Counted from the first letter of the stretch, positions 1 through 8,745 are shown. The stretch is 56,440 nucleotides of DNA from an uncultured Oscillospiraceae bacterium (GCA_958423465.1 CATZRD010000011.1:1-56440); one strand, 5' to 3'. The notes: generated from the letters alone by a model not told the origin. Program-made: numbers and translations.

Positions 1-20
1 TTTTCCCATTCTGCGGATAC

Positions 21-64
21 TACCCACGGCGGACAGACGGCAGCGCCTTGGTCCGCCGTGGGTA
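21..64 (+). other. 14-bp perfect inverted repeat in the germination gene leader
   Basis: Positions 21-34 and 51-64 are perfect reverse complements (TACCCACGGCGGAC and its complement) around a 16-nt loop. No T-run follows on either strand, so this is not a classic terminator. It ends 27 nt before the start codon at 92 and just upstream of the GGGAGGA ribosome site. It may be a leader hairpin, or the terminator of a gene beyond the left edge. Confidence 0.55.
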
Positions 65-91
65 CGGAAAATCCGCGCTGGGGAGGACCAC

Positions 92-1510
92 ATGGAACAA
101 CTGACGAGTACGCTCCGTGAAAATCAGGCGGCTCTGGACGCCCTGCTGGGGGTGGGCCGCAACTACGACGTCATCAGCCGGGACATCCGCATCGGCCAGC
201 GGCCGGGACGGCTGTATGTCATCGACGGCTACGGGGACGACGCGGTGATCGAGCGGTTCACCGCCTTTCTCCTGGGGGAGGGGGCCGAGCTGGGCCGGGA
301 CGCGCCGGATATGCAGGCGTTCATCGACCGGTGCGTCTCCTTCTGCGAGGTGGACTGCGAAAACCGGCTGGACAAGATCCTCACCGGGGCCTTTCTGGGG
401 AAAACCGTGCTGCTGCTGGACGGCTTTGACTACTGCGCCATGGTGGACGCCAAAAAGTTCCCGGGCCGCGGCGTGGAGGAGCCCTCCGACGGCAAGGTGC
501 TCCGGGGCAGCCACGACGGTTTTACAGAGACGTTGGTGCAGAACACCGCCCTTCTCCGCCGCCGCATCCGGGACCCGCACTTTACGCTGGAGAACCACAA
601 GATCGGCGGGCGCAGCCAGACCGATGTGGTCATCGCCTACATGGAGGGGCAGGCGGACCCCCAGGAACTGGAAAAACTCCGGCAGAAGCTGGCCGCCATC
701 GACGTGGGCAGCGTCGCCATGAGTCAGGAGAGCGTGGCGGAGGCCATGATGCGCCCCCAGTGGTACAACCCCTTCCCCAAGGTCCGCTACACCGAGCGGC
801 CCGACACCGCCACCGCCTATATCATGGAGGGGGACATCGTGCTGCTGGTGGACAACTCCCCCTCGGTCATGCTGCTGCCTACCAGCTTCTTCGACTTTAT
901 GGAGGAGGCCAACGACTACTACTTCCCGCCTCTGGTGGGCACCTACCTGCGGTATCTGCGCATGGCGGTGATGATCCTCAGCCTGCTGATCACGCCCCTG
1001 TGGTATCTGCTCACCAAGGACCCAAGCCGCCTGCCGGAGTCCCTCAGCTTCATCGCCCCGGAGGAGGCGGGCAGCGTGCCTCTGCTGGTGCAGATGCTGC
1101 TGGTGGAGTTCGTGGTGGACCTGCTGAAGCTGGCGGCCCTCAACACCCCCGACGCCCTCAGCAGCTCCTTCAGCATGCTGGGGGCCCTGATTCTGGGCGA
1201 TTTCGCCGTCCAGGCCCGGTGGCTGGTGCCGGAAGTCCTGGTGTACATGGCCTTTGTGGCCATTGCCAACTTCGCCCAGCCCTCCTTTGAGCTTGGCTAC
1301 GCCCTGAAGCTGACCCGGGTGGTGTTTCTGATCCTCATCGCCCTGCTGGACGTGTGGGGCCTGGTCCTGGGGATGGTCCTTCTCTTCGTGATGCTGCTGA
1401 CCACCAAGCCCATCCTGGGCCGGGGCTACCTCTACCCCCTGATCCCCTTCGACGCCAAGGCTCTGGGCCGCCTGCTGGTCCGCCAGCCCATCAGCCGGCG
1501 CAACTCATGA
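92..1510 (+). CDS. spoVAF: Spore germination protein, GerA/SpoVAF family
   Basis: This 472-residue membrane protein belongs to the GerA family, whose members are A subunits of spore nutrient receptors or the related SpoVAF. The first roughly 285 residues are soluble, and the C-terminal part holds about five hydrophobic segments from residue 290 onward. The stretch WYNPFPKVRYTERPDT followed by DNSPSVMLLPTSFFDF is typical of the family, and to my eye closer to SpoVAF than to GerAA/GerKA. No B or C receptor subunit follows, which also favours a SpoVA-operon origin; spoVAE/AD would lie left of the window. The start is set by GGGAGGA eight bases upstream. A terminator follows the stop. Family assignment is firm; the SpoVAF label is less so. 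Confidence 0.75.
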   Translation: MEQLTSTLRENQAALDALLGVGRNYDVISRDIRIGQRPGRLYVIDGYGDDAVIERFTAFLLGEGAELGRDAPDMQAFIDRCVSFCEVDCENRLDKILTGAFLGKTVLLLDGFDYCAMVDAKKFPGRGVEEPSDGKVLRGSHDGFTETLVQNTALLRRRIRDPHFTLENHKIGGRSQTDVVIAYMEGQADPQELEKLRQKLAAIDVGSVAMSQESVAEAMMRPQWYNPFPKVRYTERPDTATAYIMEGDIVLLVDNSPSVMLLPTSFFDFMEEANDYYFPPLVGTYLRYLRMAVMILSLLITPLWYLLTKDPSRLPESLSFIAPEEAGSVPLLVQMLLVEFVVDLLKLAALNTPDALSSSFSMLGALILGDFAVQARWLVPEVLVYMAFVAIANFAQPSFELGYALKLTRVVFLILIALLDVWGLVLGMVLLFVMLLTTKPILGRGYLYPLIPFDAKALGRLLVRQPISRRNS

Positions 1511-1516
1511 AAATAC

Positions 1517-1550
1517 CCGCCCCGGGGCCGCGGCCCCGGGGCGGTTGTTT
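1517..1550 (+). terminator. Rho-independent terminator after the germination gene
   Basis: A GC-only stem (1517-1529 with 1532-1544) is followed by TTGTTT. It separates the rightward germination gene from the leftward GDPD gene and could serve both. Confidence 0.75.
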
Positions 1551-1558
1551 CGCGAAGA

Positions 1559-2380
1559 TCAGGGCACGAAGCCCTCAAAAATGGGGGTGACCCCCTCCTG
1601 CTCCAGCTTCTCCATCACGTCCTTGTCCCGGATGGTCCATCCCACCTCGTGGACGCCGTACAGCCCCCGCATCAGCCGCAGGCTGCGGCAGGCGCGGTCC
1701 TTGTAGTTGTAGGCGATGAAATCAGGCCGGGTCAGGAAGGTGGACAGCAGATACGTCATCATGAACCGGGAAGGCAGATGGAGGCTGCTCCCCTCGCCCC
1801 GCCGCAGAAAGTTCTCGCTGAGCTGGCCCCGGATCACCTGGGGATAGCGCTTTTTCAGCCACAGCAGAGCCCCGGGGTGGAAGGACTCGATGCAGTAGGT
1901 CCCCTGCCAGCCCGCCAGCTCCTCCATCACCCGATCGGTGAGGGCCGCGGCGTCCCCCCGCTCCACCTTCAGCTCGATGATAAGGGGCGTCTTTTTCTCA
2001 AAGACCGCCAGCACCTCCCGAAACAGGGGGATGGTCTCCTCCGTCCCCTGAAGGGGGTAGTCCTTCAGATCCGCCGCCGTCAGATCCTCGATGAGGACCT
2101 TTTTGCCGCAGACCCGGCTGAGGTCGCTGTCGTGGACCACCGCCAGCTCCCCGTCCGCCAGGAGATGTACGTCCAGCTCCGCGCCGAACCCCTCCTCCGC
2201 CGCCCGGCGGAAGGCGGCCAGGGAGTTCTCCGGAATGCCCAGCGCCTTGTCGTGGAGTCCCCGGTGGGCGTAGCGCACCCCTGCCAGCTTCTCCCAGCCC
2301 GGCTGGTTCCGCCGGGGAAGCAGCAGCAGGCTCCACAGAACAAACAGGACCAACAGAACGATCAGAATGATCTTACCCAT
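1559..2380 (-). CDS. Glycerophosphodiester phosphodiesterase family protein
   Basis: This 273-residue protein has one N-terminal hydrophobic anchor (about residues 3-21) followed by a GDPD TIM barrel. The family hydrolyses glycerophosphodiesters to glycerol-3-phosphate and an alcohol. Visible signatures are AHRG (catalytic His-Arg) near residue 38, PENS, the metal-binding ELDVH and the second histidine in VVHD. The single anchor suggests it acts at the membrane with the domain probably outside. It is the last gene of a leftward run from 5959, 31 bp after the MFS gene, so it may act with that transporter on phospholipid-derived or sugar substrates. The exact substrate cannot be read from the sequence. 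Confidence 0.85.
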   Translation of the reverse strand: MGKIILIVLLVLFVLWSLLLLPRRNQPGWEKLAGVRYAHRGLHDKALGIPENSLAAFRRAAEEGFGAELDVHLLADGELAVVHDSDLSRVCGKKVLIEDLTAADLKDYPLQGTEETIPLFREVLAVFEKKTPLIIELKVERGDAAALTDRVMEELAGWQGTYCIESFHPGALLWLKKRYPQVIRGQLSENFLRRGEGSSLHLPSRFMMTYLLSTFLTRPDFIAYNYKDRACRSLRLMRGLYGVHEVGWTIRDKDVMEKLEQEGVTPIFEGFVP

Positions 2381-2411
2381 CGTATTCGCCTCGCAGAGTT
2401 CTCAGTTTTTG

Positions 2412-3746
2412 TCAGTCGTCCATATCCTCAAAGGCCTCCAGGCCCTTTTTGGCCTCCGCCTTGCTGTCGCCGTGGCGGACGAACAGCATGGTGACGAAGC
2501 TGAGGGCCACAAAGGCGGCGGCGTAGGGGAACAGGACCTTATAGCTGATATGCTTCATCAGGGTGCCCGCCAGCACGGGGGTGACCACCTGGGCGGCCAT
2601 GGAGGCGGTGTAGTAGTAGCCGGTGAACTTGCCCACGTCGCTGCCCCGGCACATCTCCACCACCATGGGCAGAGAGTTGACGTTGATGGCGGCCCAGGCC
2701 AGGCCCACCAGGGCGAAGGCGACGTACATGACGGGGGTGATGGCGTGGGCGTTCTCCGTCAGGAAATACCCCGCCATAAAGCAGGCCGCCAGCAGGGCCA
2801 CGCCCGCCAGGATAGTGCGCTTGCGTCCCACCCTGGAGGCCACCACGCCGATGGGGATGTAGGACACGATAGCCCCGGCGGTGGCCACCATCAGGCAGGT
2901 GGACGCGCCGCCCAGGCCCTCCCCCATGACCTCGGCCACATAGGTGGTGAACCAGGTGGTGACGCCGTTGTAGCCGATGAACCACAGGGCGATGGAAGCC
3001 AGCAGAAAGCCCAGGCTCTTTTTCACCGGGGCGGGCAGCACCTCGTGGCCGGAGCCGTCGTCCTGGGCCAGGTTCCACTCGGGATGCTTTTTCTCCAGCG
3101 CCTGGTTCTCCGCCGCCAGCTTGGGTTCCCGGATGGTGAGCAGCAGGGCGGCCACCGCCACGATCATAATGAGAGATACCACCAGAAACAGGGGCTGATA
3201 GTTCACGTGGGCCAGGTCCTTCACCTTGGCCGTAGGGTACAGCACCGCCGCCACGCCCAGATAGAGGATGCCGCCCACGGCGCCCATCAGGTTGATGATG
3301 GCGTTGGCCTTGCTCCGCAGGGGTTTGGGCGTCACGTCGGGCATGAGGGCCACGGCGGGGGAGCGGTAGGTGCCCATGGCGATGAGCAGCAGGCCCAGCA
3401 CCACCACGAAGGAGGCGAACTTGAAGGGGGCGGCCTCCTGGGCGTAGCTGTTGTCCAGGATGGGCAGCAGATTCATGAGGATCACCGCCCCGGCGGTGCC
3501 CGCCAGGATGAAGGGGGTCCGGCGGCCCAATCTGGTGTTGGTGCGGTCGGACAGCGCGCCGAAGAAGGGCAGCAGGAACAGTGCCAGGATGTTGTCGATG
3601 GCCATGACCGCGCCGGTAAGGGACTCGTCCATGCGGAAGGTCTCGGTCAGGATCAGGGGAATGACGTTGTCGTACATCTGCCAGAAAGCGCAGATGGACA
3701 GAAACGCCAGCCCCACCAGGATGGTGCGCTTGTTGTTCAGCTTCAT
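2412..3746 (-). CDS. MFS transporter (sugar/cation symporter-like)
   Basis: This 444-residue protein has about 12 hydrophobic segments and major-facilitator signatures: a loop motif SDRTNTRLGRRTPF after the second segment and a matching ASRVGRKRTI loop in the second half. This resembles the GPH or SLC45-like sugar carriers, but the substrate is not evident. A charged insertion near residues 205-230 forms the central cytoplasmic loop, and the tail is acidic (EAFEDMDD). The start has AGGAGAAGAGA directly upstream. It sits between the 67-residue gene (43 bp) and the GDPD gene (31 bp), in the same direction, so all are likely co-transcribed. Confidence 0.8.
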   Translation of the reverse strand: MKLNNKRTILVGLAFLSICAFWQMYDNVIPLILTETFRMDESLTGAVMAIDNILALFLLPFFGALSDRTNTRLGRRTPFILAGTAGAVILMNLLPILDNSYAQEAAPFKFASFVVVLGLLLIAMGTYRSPAVALMPDVTPKPLRSKANAIINLMGAVGGILYLGVAAVLYPTAKVKDLAHVNYQPLFLVVSLIMIVAVAALLLTIREPKLAAENQALEKKHPEWNLAQDDGSGHEVLPAPVKKSLGFLLASIALWFIGYNGVTTWFTTYVAEVMGEGLGGASTCLMVATAGAIVSYIPIGVVASRVGRKRTILAGVALLAACFMAGYFLTENAHAITPVMYVAFALVGLAWAAINVNSLPMVVEMCRGSDVGKFTGYYYTASMAAQVVTPVLAGTLMKHISYKVLFPYAAAFVALSFVTMLFVRHGDSKAEAKKGLEAFEDMDD

Positions 3747-3789
3747 TCTCTTCTCCTTTTTCTGTGGTTTTCACCTGCCGGCAGCCGCT

Positions 3790-3993
3790 TTATCCGTGGT
3801 CCGCCAGCGCCTCTTCGATCAGCGTATCGGCAATGGTAAACGCGTCGATCCGCCGTTTGGCCAGTGTGATCTGGGAGCGGTACCGCCGGGGGTCCTCCCT
3901 GGCCTCCAGGGTCCTGACAGTCTCCCGCAGCTTGTGCAAAGTAGAGCCGATCTGCCGCCGGGCCTCCAGCAGCTCCTCTTTGGAATAGTCCAT
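3790..3993 (-). CDS. Conserved-looking small protein of 67 residues, unknown function
   Basis: This is a short, charged, helix-rich protein without cysteines, signal peptide or membrane segment. It contains repeated Leu/Arg heptad-like patterns (LHKLRETVRTLEAR) that suggest a coiled coil. The start lies 2 bp after the HAD gene stop, and the ribosome site GAGGGA overlaps the end of the HAD coding sequence, which supports translation as part of the operon. I do not recognise a family. Confidence 0.6.
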   Translation of the reverse strand: MDYSKEELLEARRQIGSTLHKLRETVRTLEAREDPRRYRSQITLAKRRIDAFTIADTLIEEALADHG

Positions 3994-3995
3994 GA

Positions 3996-4796
3996 CTATC
4001 CCTCCCTCAGGGCCGCCAGGAGGGCGGCAATGTCGTCAAAGACCCAGGTGGGCTTCACATCGCTTTTCTCCAGGTCCGCCAGAGTGCCCTCCCCGGAGAG
4101 GACGAAGGCGGTATCGATCCCCGCGTTCACGCCGCAGGCGATGTCCGTGTACAGCCGGTCCCCTACCAGCAGGGCCTCCTCCGGCCCATAGCCGTACTTG
4201 TCCAGGGCCAGCAGGGCCATGGCGGGCCGGGGCTTGCCGATGACCCGGGGCCGCCGGCCGGTGGCCCGGTACAGCATTTCGCTCACGCTGCCGCAGTCGG
4301 GGACGGAGCCGTACCAGGTGGGACACACCCAGTCCGGATTGGTGGCGATGAAATCCACCCCCCGGTTCAGCAAAATGCAGGCGTCCTCCAGCTTCTGAAA
4401 GGTCAGCTCCGTATCGAAGCCCATGAGCAGGCAGTCCACCTCATCCGAGAGCCGGTCGGTGACGCTGACGCCGCCCTCCGTAAGCTGCCGCCGGAAGGCG
4501 GCGGTGCCGAAGGCGTAGCACAGCCGGTAGGGCGGGCGGCCCCTCAGATCCTCGATGAGGGCGGAGGTAGAGGTGAGAAAATCGTCCTCCTCCGCCGGAA
4601 CGCCCAGCCGGTGGAGCTTCTGGATGTAGGTCTCCACAGACCGGGAGGAGTTGTTGGTGAGGAACAGATATTTCCCGCCGGCCTGTTTCACGTGCTCCAA
4701 AAAAGGCAACGTGCCGGGAAACAGGTCCTCGTCCAGGTAGATGGTGCCGTCCATATCCAGAAGGAACAGCCGCTTTTGGGCCAGGGACCCGCTCAC
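3996..4796 (-). CDS. HAD-IIA family phosphatase (NagD-like)
   Basis: This 266-residue haloacid-dehalogenase hydrolase of subclass IIA probably removes phosphate from a sugar phosphate or nucleotide. Visible are motif I DMDGT (nucleophile Asp14, acid Asp16), motif II TNNSSRS, the cap domain at roughly residues 80-180, motif III lysine in IGKPRPAM and motif IV VGDRLYTDI. It starts with GTG, which overlaps the flavoprotein stop by four bases (GTGA), indicating translational coupling. Family members include NagD and phosphoglycolate or 4-nitrophenyl phosphatases; the natural substrate here is unknown. Confidence 0.85.
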   Translation of the reverse strand: MSGSLAQKRLFLLDMDGTIYLDEDLFPGTLPFLEHVKQAGGKYLFLTNNSSRSVETYIQKLHRLGVPAEEDDFLTSTSALIEDLRGRPPYRLCYAFGTAAFRRQLTEGGVSVTDRLSDEVDCLLMGFDTELTFQKLEDACILLNRGVDFIATNPDWVCPTWYGSVPDCGSVSEMLYRATGRRPRVIGKPRPAMALLALDKYGYGPEEALLVGDRLYTDIACGVNAGIDTAFVLSGEGTLADLEKSDVKPTWVFDDIAALLAALREG

Positions 4797-5959
4797 AGGC
4801 CCAGCACCTCCCGGGCCACCTGCTCCAGACCGCCCAGGTCGCTGTCCTTCGCCGCGCCCCGGATGGTGTAAACCGTGGGACAGACGGCGATGTCCTTCAT
4901 ATTCTCAAAGAAGGCCCGCATATGTTTGGCGGCGGAGGGGGCCCAGGAGCCGTTCTCCACCAGGGCCACGGTGCGGCCGCGATAGGTCTTGTCCCGGAGA
5001 TGGCACAAAAACTGGTCCATGGCGGGGAAAAGGCCCCCGTCGTAGGAGGCGGACATGGCCACCAGCTTCCCATAGCGGAAAGCGTCCTCCACCGCCTCCG
5101 CCTGGTCGCAGCGGGTCAGGTCCCGCAGCGCCACCTTGGGGCAGCCCAGCCGCTCCAGAATGGCCTTCATCTGCCTGGCTGCGCCCGCGGTGTTACCGTG
5201 GATGGAGGCGTAGGCCACCAGCACGCCCTCATCCTCCGGCTGATACCGGCTCCACAGGTCGTATTTACCGATGTAGTAGCCCAGATCCTCCCGCAGAACG
5301 GGGCCGTGGAGGGGGCAGATGGTCCGAATCTCCAGACCCGCGGCCTTCTTCAGCAGGGCCTGGACCTGAGCGCCGTACTTGCCCACGATGTTGAAGTAGT
5401 AGCGCCGGGCCTCCCGAATCCAGTCCTCCCCCGCGCTCAGCGCGCCGAACGTGCCGAAGCCGTCGGCGGAGAACAGCAGCTTCTCGCTGGACTCATAGCT
5501 CACCATCACCTCCGGCCAGTGGACCATGGGGGCCATGACAAAGGTCAGGGTGTGGCTTCCCAGAGAGAGGGTATCCCCCTCCTTCACCGTCAGGGTCCGG
5601 CCGGTATAGTCGGCGGGAAAATACTGGGGCAGCATGGAAAAGGTCTTGGCGTTGCCCACCAGCGTCATCTCGGGATACCGCCGGGCCAGTTCGCCGATGT
5701 TGGCGGCGTGATCCGGCTCCAGGTGCTGGATCACCAGATAGTCGGGCCTGCGGCCTTCCAGCTCCCGCTCCAGATTCTCCAGCCATTTCTCTGTCGCCCG
5801 GCGGTCCACGGTGTCCATCACCGCCACCTTTTCATCCAGGATCACATAGGAATTGTAGGACACGCCGTTGGGAATGGGATACTGGCCCTCGAACAGGTCC
5901 AGCGTGGTGTCGTCCGCCCCGATGTAGCGGACGGCGTTGGAAATATGGTAGTCGGCCAT
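4793..5959 (-). CDS. FprA-family A-type flavoprotein (diiron oxygen/NO reductase)
   Basis: This 388-residue protein joins a metallo-beta-lactamase domain (residues 1-250) to a flavodoxin domain (about 252-388). The diiron ligands are visible as H79, E81, D83 and H84 in HLEPDHAAN, then H147, D166 and a histidine in HGPVL. The FMN loop is ASIHGNTAG. The family reduces O2 to water or NO to N2O in the cytoplasm of anaerobes, fed by rubredoxin. No rubredoxin domain is fused and none is adjacent. It is the first gene of the leftward operon, with GAGGAGGA before the ATG and a good promoter about 65 bp upstream. Confidence 0.88.
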   Translation of the reverse strand: MADYHISNAVRYIGADDTTLDLFEGQYPIPNGVSYNSYVILDEKVAVMDTVDRRATEKWLENLERELEGRRPDYLVIQHLEPDHAANIGELARRYPEMTLVGNAKTFSMLPQYFPADYTGRTLTVKEGDTLSLGSHTLTFVMAPMVHWPEVMVSYESSEKLLFSADGFGTFGALSAGEDWIREARRYYFNIVGKYGAQVQALLKKAAGLEIRTICPLHGPVLREDLGYYIGKYDLWSRYQPEDEGVLVAYASIHGNTAGAARQMKAILERLGCPKVALRDLTRCDQAEAVEDAFRYGKLVAMSASYDGGLFPAMDQFLCHLRDKTYRGRTVALVENGSWAPSAAKHMRAFFENMKDIAVCPTVYTIRGAAKDSDLGGLEQVAREVLGL

Positions 5960-6024
5960 GAGAATACTTCCTCCTCGTTTTCACCAGCGGGCCGCACCCG
6001 CGTCGTATTTCATATCATCGTATT

Positions 6025-6053
6025 ATTATAGTGGATTCGCCGGCCAGATGCAA
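6025..6053 (-). promoter_or_regulatory. Promoter of the flavoprotein operon
   Basis: On the minus strand TTGCAT (6048-6053) and TATAAT (6025-6030) are separated by 17 bp, a strong sigma-A match. Confidence 0.75.
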
Positions 6054-6082
6054 GAGCCGGCGGCGGTTTTCCCCTTTTCCGA

Positions 6083-6111
6083 TTGACTTTTTCCCCGGGA
6101 GGCTGTACCAT
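6083..6111 (+). promoter_or_regulatory. Promoter of the ZIP transporter gene
   Basis: TTGACT (6083-6088) and TACCAT (6106-6111) are spaced by 17 bp. This places the upstream in-frame codons of the ZIP reading frame inside the promoter and supports the downstream start at 6149. Confidence 0.6.
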
Positions 6112-6148
6112 ATGCTTTGATATGCGCCCAAACAGAAAGGACTTATCT

Positions 6149-7033
6149 ATGAATATCTACTTACTGATCTTCCTTGTCACCGCCGTCACCGGCGTAGGCG
6201 GGCTGGCTCTAGGCGGCGCCCTGGCCACGGTGCTCCACACTCCCTCGGACCGGTCGGTGAGCCTGCTGCTGCGGTTTACCGCGGGCATCATGCTCAGCGT
6301 GGTCTGCTTCGACCTGGTATCCGACAGTCTGGAGAGCGCCGGGCTGTGGGGCGCGGTGCTGTGGGTGCTGCTGGGCTATTTCGCCACCTACCTGCTCAAC
6401 TGCTGGATCGACAAGCGGGCCCACCACAGCCACAGCCACGGCGGCCACGACGAGCATCCCCACGGCCATGACGGCCACGACCACGAGCACGAGCACCACC
6501 GGCACGGCCACGACCCTGACCACGAGGGGCTCCACGACAATGGCGAGCTGTGCGCCTGCGGCCACCACACCCTCCACACTGCGGGGCTGGTGCTGGCAGC
6601 GGCGGTGGCGCTGCACAACATGCCCGTGGGCATGGCCATCGGGGCCACCTTCGCCGGAGCGGCGGAGGCGGCGGTGCTCAGCGGCGTGCTGGCGGCCCTC
6701 ATCATCGGGCTGCACAATCTGCCGGAGGGCATGAGCATCGCCGCGCCTCTGCTGGCCGGCGGCGCCAGCGCCGGCGGCTCCATCGCCGTGGCGGCCCTCA
6801 GCGGCCTGCCCACCATTCTGGGGGCCCTGCTGGGCTATTCCATCGGGACCATGAATCCGGCGCTGCTGGGGGCCTCCCTGGGCTTCGCCGCCGGGGCCAT
6901 GCTGTACGTCATCTTCGGCGAGCTGCTGCCGGAGTCGGAGCAGCTCTGGCGGCACCGGCTCAGCGGCCTGGCCACCATGCTGGGCATGCTGCTGGGGATC
7001 CTGCTGATCTTCAGCGGCGGCCATGTCCACTGA
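6149..7033 (+). CDS. ZIP family divalent metal transporter
   Basis: This 294-residue membrane protein has about eight hydrophobic segments and a very histidine-rich cytoplasmic loop between segments 3 and 4 (nt 6420-6535, repeats of HGHD/HEH), typical of ZIP zinc/iron importers. Metal-site motifs are visible: HNMPVGMAIG in segment 4 and HNLPEGMSIA in segment 5. It likely imports Zn2+ or other divalent ions. The start at 6149 was chosen because AGAAAGGA precedes it and a promoter covers the upstream in-frame extension. It is a single gene with its own terminator. No Zur-like operator was recognised. Confidence 0.88.
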   Translation: MNIYLLIFLVTAVTGVGGLALGGALATVLHTPSDRSVSLLLRFTAGIMLSVVCFDLVSDSLESAGLWGAVLWVLLGYFATYLLNCWIDKRAHHSHSHGGHDEHPHGHDGHDHEHEHHRHGHDPDHEGLHDNGELCACGHHTLHTAGLVLAAAVALHNMPVGMAIGATFAGAAEAAVLSGVLAALIIGLHNLPEGMSIAAPLLAGGASAGGSIAVAALSGLPTILGALLGYSIGTMNPALLGASLGFAAGAMLYVIFGELLPESEQLWRHRLSGLATMLGMLLGILLIFSGGHVH

Positions 7034-7056
7034 GCGATTCCCGGGATGCAAAGCGC

Positions 7057-7093
7057 AGTCCCCCGGTCCCAAAGGACCGGGGGACTGATTTTT
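7057..7093 (+). terminator. Terminator after the ZIP gene
   Basis: A 13-bp perfect stem (7057-7069 with 7074-7086) and loop CAAA are followed by GATTTTT. Confidence 0.85.
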
Positions 7094-7096
7094 ATG

Positions 7097-7348
7097 CTAT
7101 TCCTCGCCCCGCGCCGCCAGGCGGAACGTCTCCCCCTCCTGGCGGTAGACGGCCTCCAGATCCGGGGCCATGGCCTCCAGGCAGGGGTCCTCCCCCCGGT
7201 AGAACACGCAGGTCCCGCAGGAGGAGCTGAGCTGCCGGGGCACCGGGGCCATGCGGGCCTCCGTCTCCGGCCGCTTTTTCAGCGCCGCGCAGGTCCGCAT
7301 GGCGGCAAAGTGGGTGTGGAAGGTGGCGACGTAGGTATCCACGGTCAC
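7097..7348 (-). CDS. DUF3343 protein, putative Se/S carrier partner
   Basis: This protein of about 83 residues contains the DUF3343 pattern: an N-terminal strand with THFAAMRTCAAL, then RQLSSSCGTCV with the conserved cysteine pair. Members occur next to yedE/yedF-type genes and are thought to take part in selenium or sulfur handling. That role is inferred from gene context in the literature, not proven. The start is a GTG overlapping the yedF stop by four bases (GTGA); a second GTG six bases on is an alternative. It is last in the yedE-yedF-DUF3343 run. Confidence 0.72.
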   Translation of the reverse strand: MTVDTYVATFHTHFAAMRTCAALKKRPETEARMAPVPRQLSSSCGTCVFYRGEDPCLEAMAPDLEAVYRQEGETFRLAARGEE

Positions 7349-7551
7349 TTGCTGAGCTTCAGGAGGAACTCCTCCTCCCCCTGCTCCGCCACGGTCACTT
7401 CGTACCCGGCGTTCCGGGCGAAGCGGGTCACATTCTCCACCGCGCACTGGTTGTCCACGGCGACCTCCAGCTCTCCGGGGCTGCCGTTCTTCACGGCCTT
7501 CTGTACCATCAGCACCGGCATGGGACAGGATAATCCTCTGGCGTCGATCAT
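7345..7551 (-). CDS. yedF: TusA/YedF-type sulfurtransferase-like protein
   Basis: This 68-residue SirA/TusA-fold protein carries the CPxP signature (LSCPMPVL, Cys9), in which the cysteine carries persulfide sulfur or possibly selenium. It corresponds to the N-terminal domain only; selenium-linked YedF proteins are often longer with a second domain, supplied here perhaps by the separate DUF3343 gene that overlaps it. It begins 4 bp after the yedE stop with AGAGGG as ribosome site. Its neighbours (yedE and a TIGR01977-like aminotransferase) support a role in selenium-dependent molybdenum hydroxylase maturation. Confidence 0.8.
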   Translation of the reverse strand: MIDARGLSCPMPVLMVQKAVKNGSPGELEVAVDNQCAVENVTRFARNAGYEVTVAEQGEEEFLLKLSK

Positions 7552-7555
7552 GTTG

Positions 7556-8653
7556 TTAACCCTCTGCTTTCTGCAAATTTGCGACGGAGATCACCGCCAG
7601 CACCACGAAGCCGGCAATGACCGCCAGGGCCACCGGTCCGGTCCCGATCCCGGTGCCGGAGGAGGCCAGGCCGAAGTTGTGGGCCACGGCGGCCCCCACG
7701 ATGAACCCGGTAACGGTGACGGCGGAGTCGGTGTTGCCCTCCCCGGCCAGGATCAGCTGCCGCAGGGGGCAGCCCCCCAGGAGCACGGAGCCCCAGCCCA
7801 CCAGCACCATGCCCAGCAGGTTCCACAGCCATTCGCTGTGGGCGATGGGCTGCTCGGCGAAGCCCAGCTTGAAGCTGCCCAGGATCAGGTTGCCCACCAG
7901 CACGGTGACGAGGATGGCCCCGAAGCCGGAGATGAGCCGGAAGTTCCTGAACATCACCGCGTCCCGGATGCCGCCCACCATGCACAGCCGGGACCGCTGG
8001 GCCAGAGCGCCCACCGCCAGGGCGACGAGGAAGGCCAGCGCCACCGGAGCCGCCTGGGAACCGGGGCCCTTGGCGCTGAAAACGATGAAGCCGGGCCTCA
8101 CGATCACCAGGACCAGCAGTACCAGCATCAGCGCCGGGAACACCAGCCCCTCCGCCATGGACTGGCGGTAGGCCCGGCGGAGGCTGAAGCCCTTTTTCAG
8201 GGCCAGGATGCCCACCAGGATGCCGATGGCGAAGCCCGCCAGGCCCACCACCGCGTTCAGGTCGCCGCCGCCGATGCGAATGACCATCCGCAGGGGGCAG
8301 CCCAGAAACACCAGAGCGCCGATCATCACGAACACGGCGATGATGAAGCGCAGCATGGGGGAGGACCCGCCCCGGGGCTTGAACTCCTTCTTCACGAAGG
8401 CGATGGCCGTGGACCCCAGCACCAGACCCATGATCTCCGGGCGCAGGTACTGGACGATGCCGGTGCCCACCTCCGCGTCAAAGCCCGCCCGCTGGAAATT
8501 CAGCGCCCCGGCGATGTCCCGCAGGAAGCAGGCGATGCAGAAGCCCATGTTGGCCGGATTTCCGAACTTCGTCAGCAGCAGGGCCGCCAGGCCCACCGCC
8601 GCGCCGGTCCCCAGAATCAGGCCGTAGCGTTTCAGAAACGATTCCTTTTGCAT
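7556..8653 (-). CDS. yedE: YedE-family putative selenium transporter
   Basis: This polytopic protein of 365 residues has about 9-10 hydrophobic segments and two YeeE/YedE repeats with conserved small-residue/Cys motifs: FCIACFLRD near the N terminus, FLGCPLRM mid-protein, MVGGIRD, and GGCPLRQL in the second half. The family imports thiosulfate or, in selenium loci, an unidentified selenium compound. The start at 8653 has GAGAGGGGAG ahead of it; the upstream in-frame extension lacks a ribosome site. It heads the leftward yedE-yedF-DUF3343 operon from a clear promoter at 8746-8774. Confidence 0.85.
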   Translation of the reverse strand: MQKESFLKRYGLILGTGAAVGLAALLLTKFGNPANMGFCIACFLRDIAGALNFQRAGFDAEVGTGIVQYLRPEIMGLVLGSTAIAFVKKEFKPRGGSSPMLRFIIAVFVMIGALVFLGCPLRMVIRIGGGDLNAVVGLAGFAIGILVGILALKKGFSLRRAYRQSMAEGLVFPALMLVLLVLVIVRPGFIVFSAKGPGSQAAPVALAFLVALAVGALAQRSRLCMVGGIRDAVMFRNFRLISGFGAILVTVLVGNLILGSFKLGFAEQPIAHSEWLWNLLGMVLVGWGSVLLGGCPLRQLILAGEGNTDSAVTVTGFIVGAAVAHNFGLASSGTGIGTGPVALAVIAGFVVLAVISVANLQKAEG

Positions 8654-8745
8654 AAATACTCCCCTCTCCTCGGGCGGCGTTACAAAAAACGGCGCCTGCG
8701 GGTTTCCTTCCCCTCCCGCAAACGCCTGCCGCTCTGATTGCACTC

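Noticed and set aside
6083..6148. Upstream in-frame extension of the ZIP gene
   Set aside because: It coincides with TTGACT-N17-TACCAT and lacks a ribosome site, while AGAAAGGA precedes the ATG at 6149.
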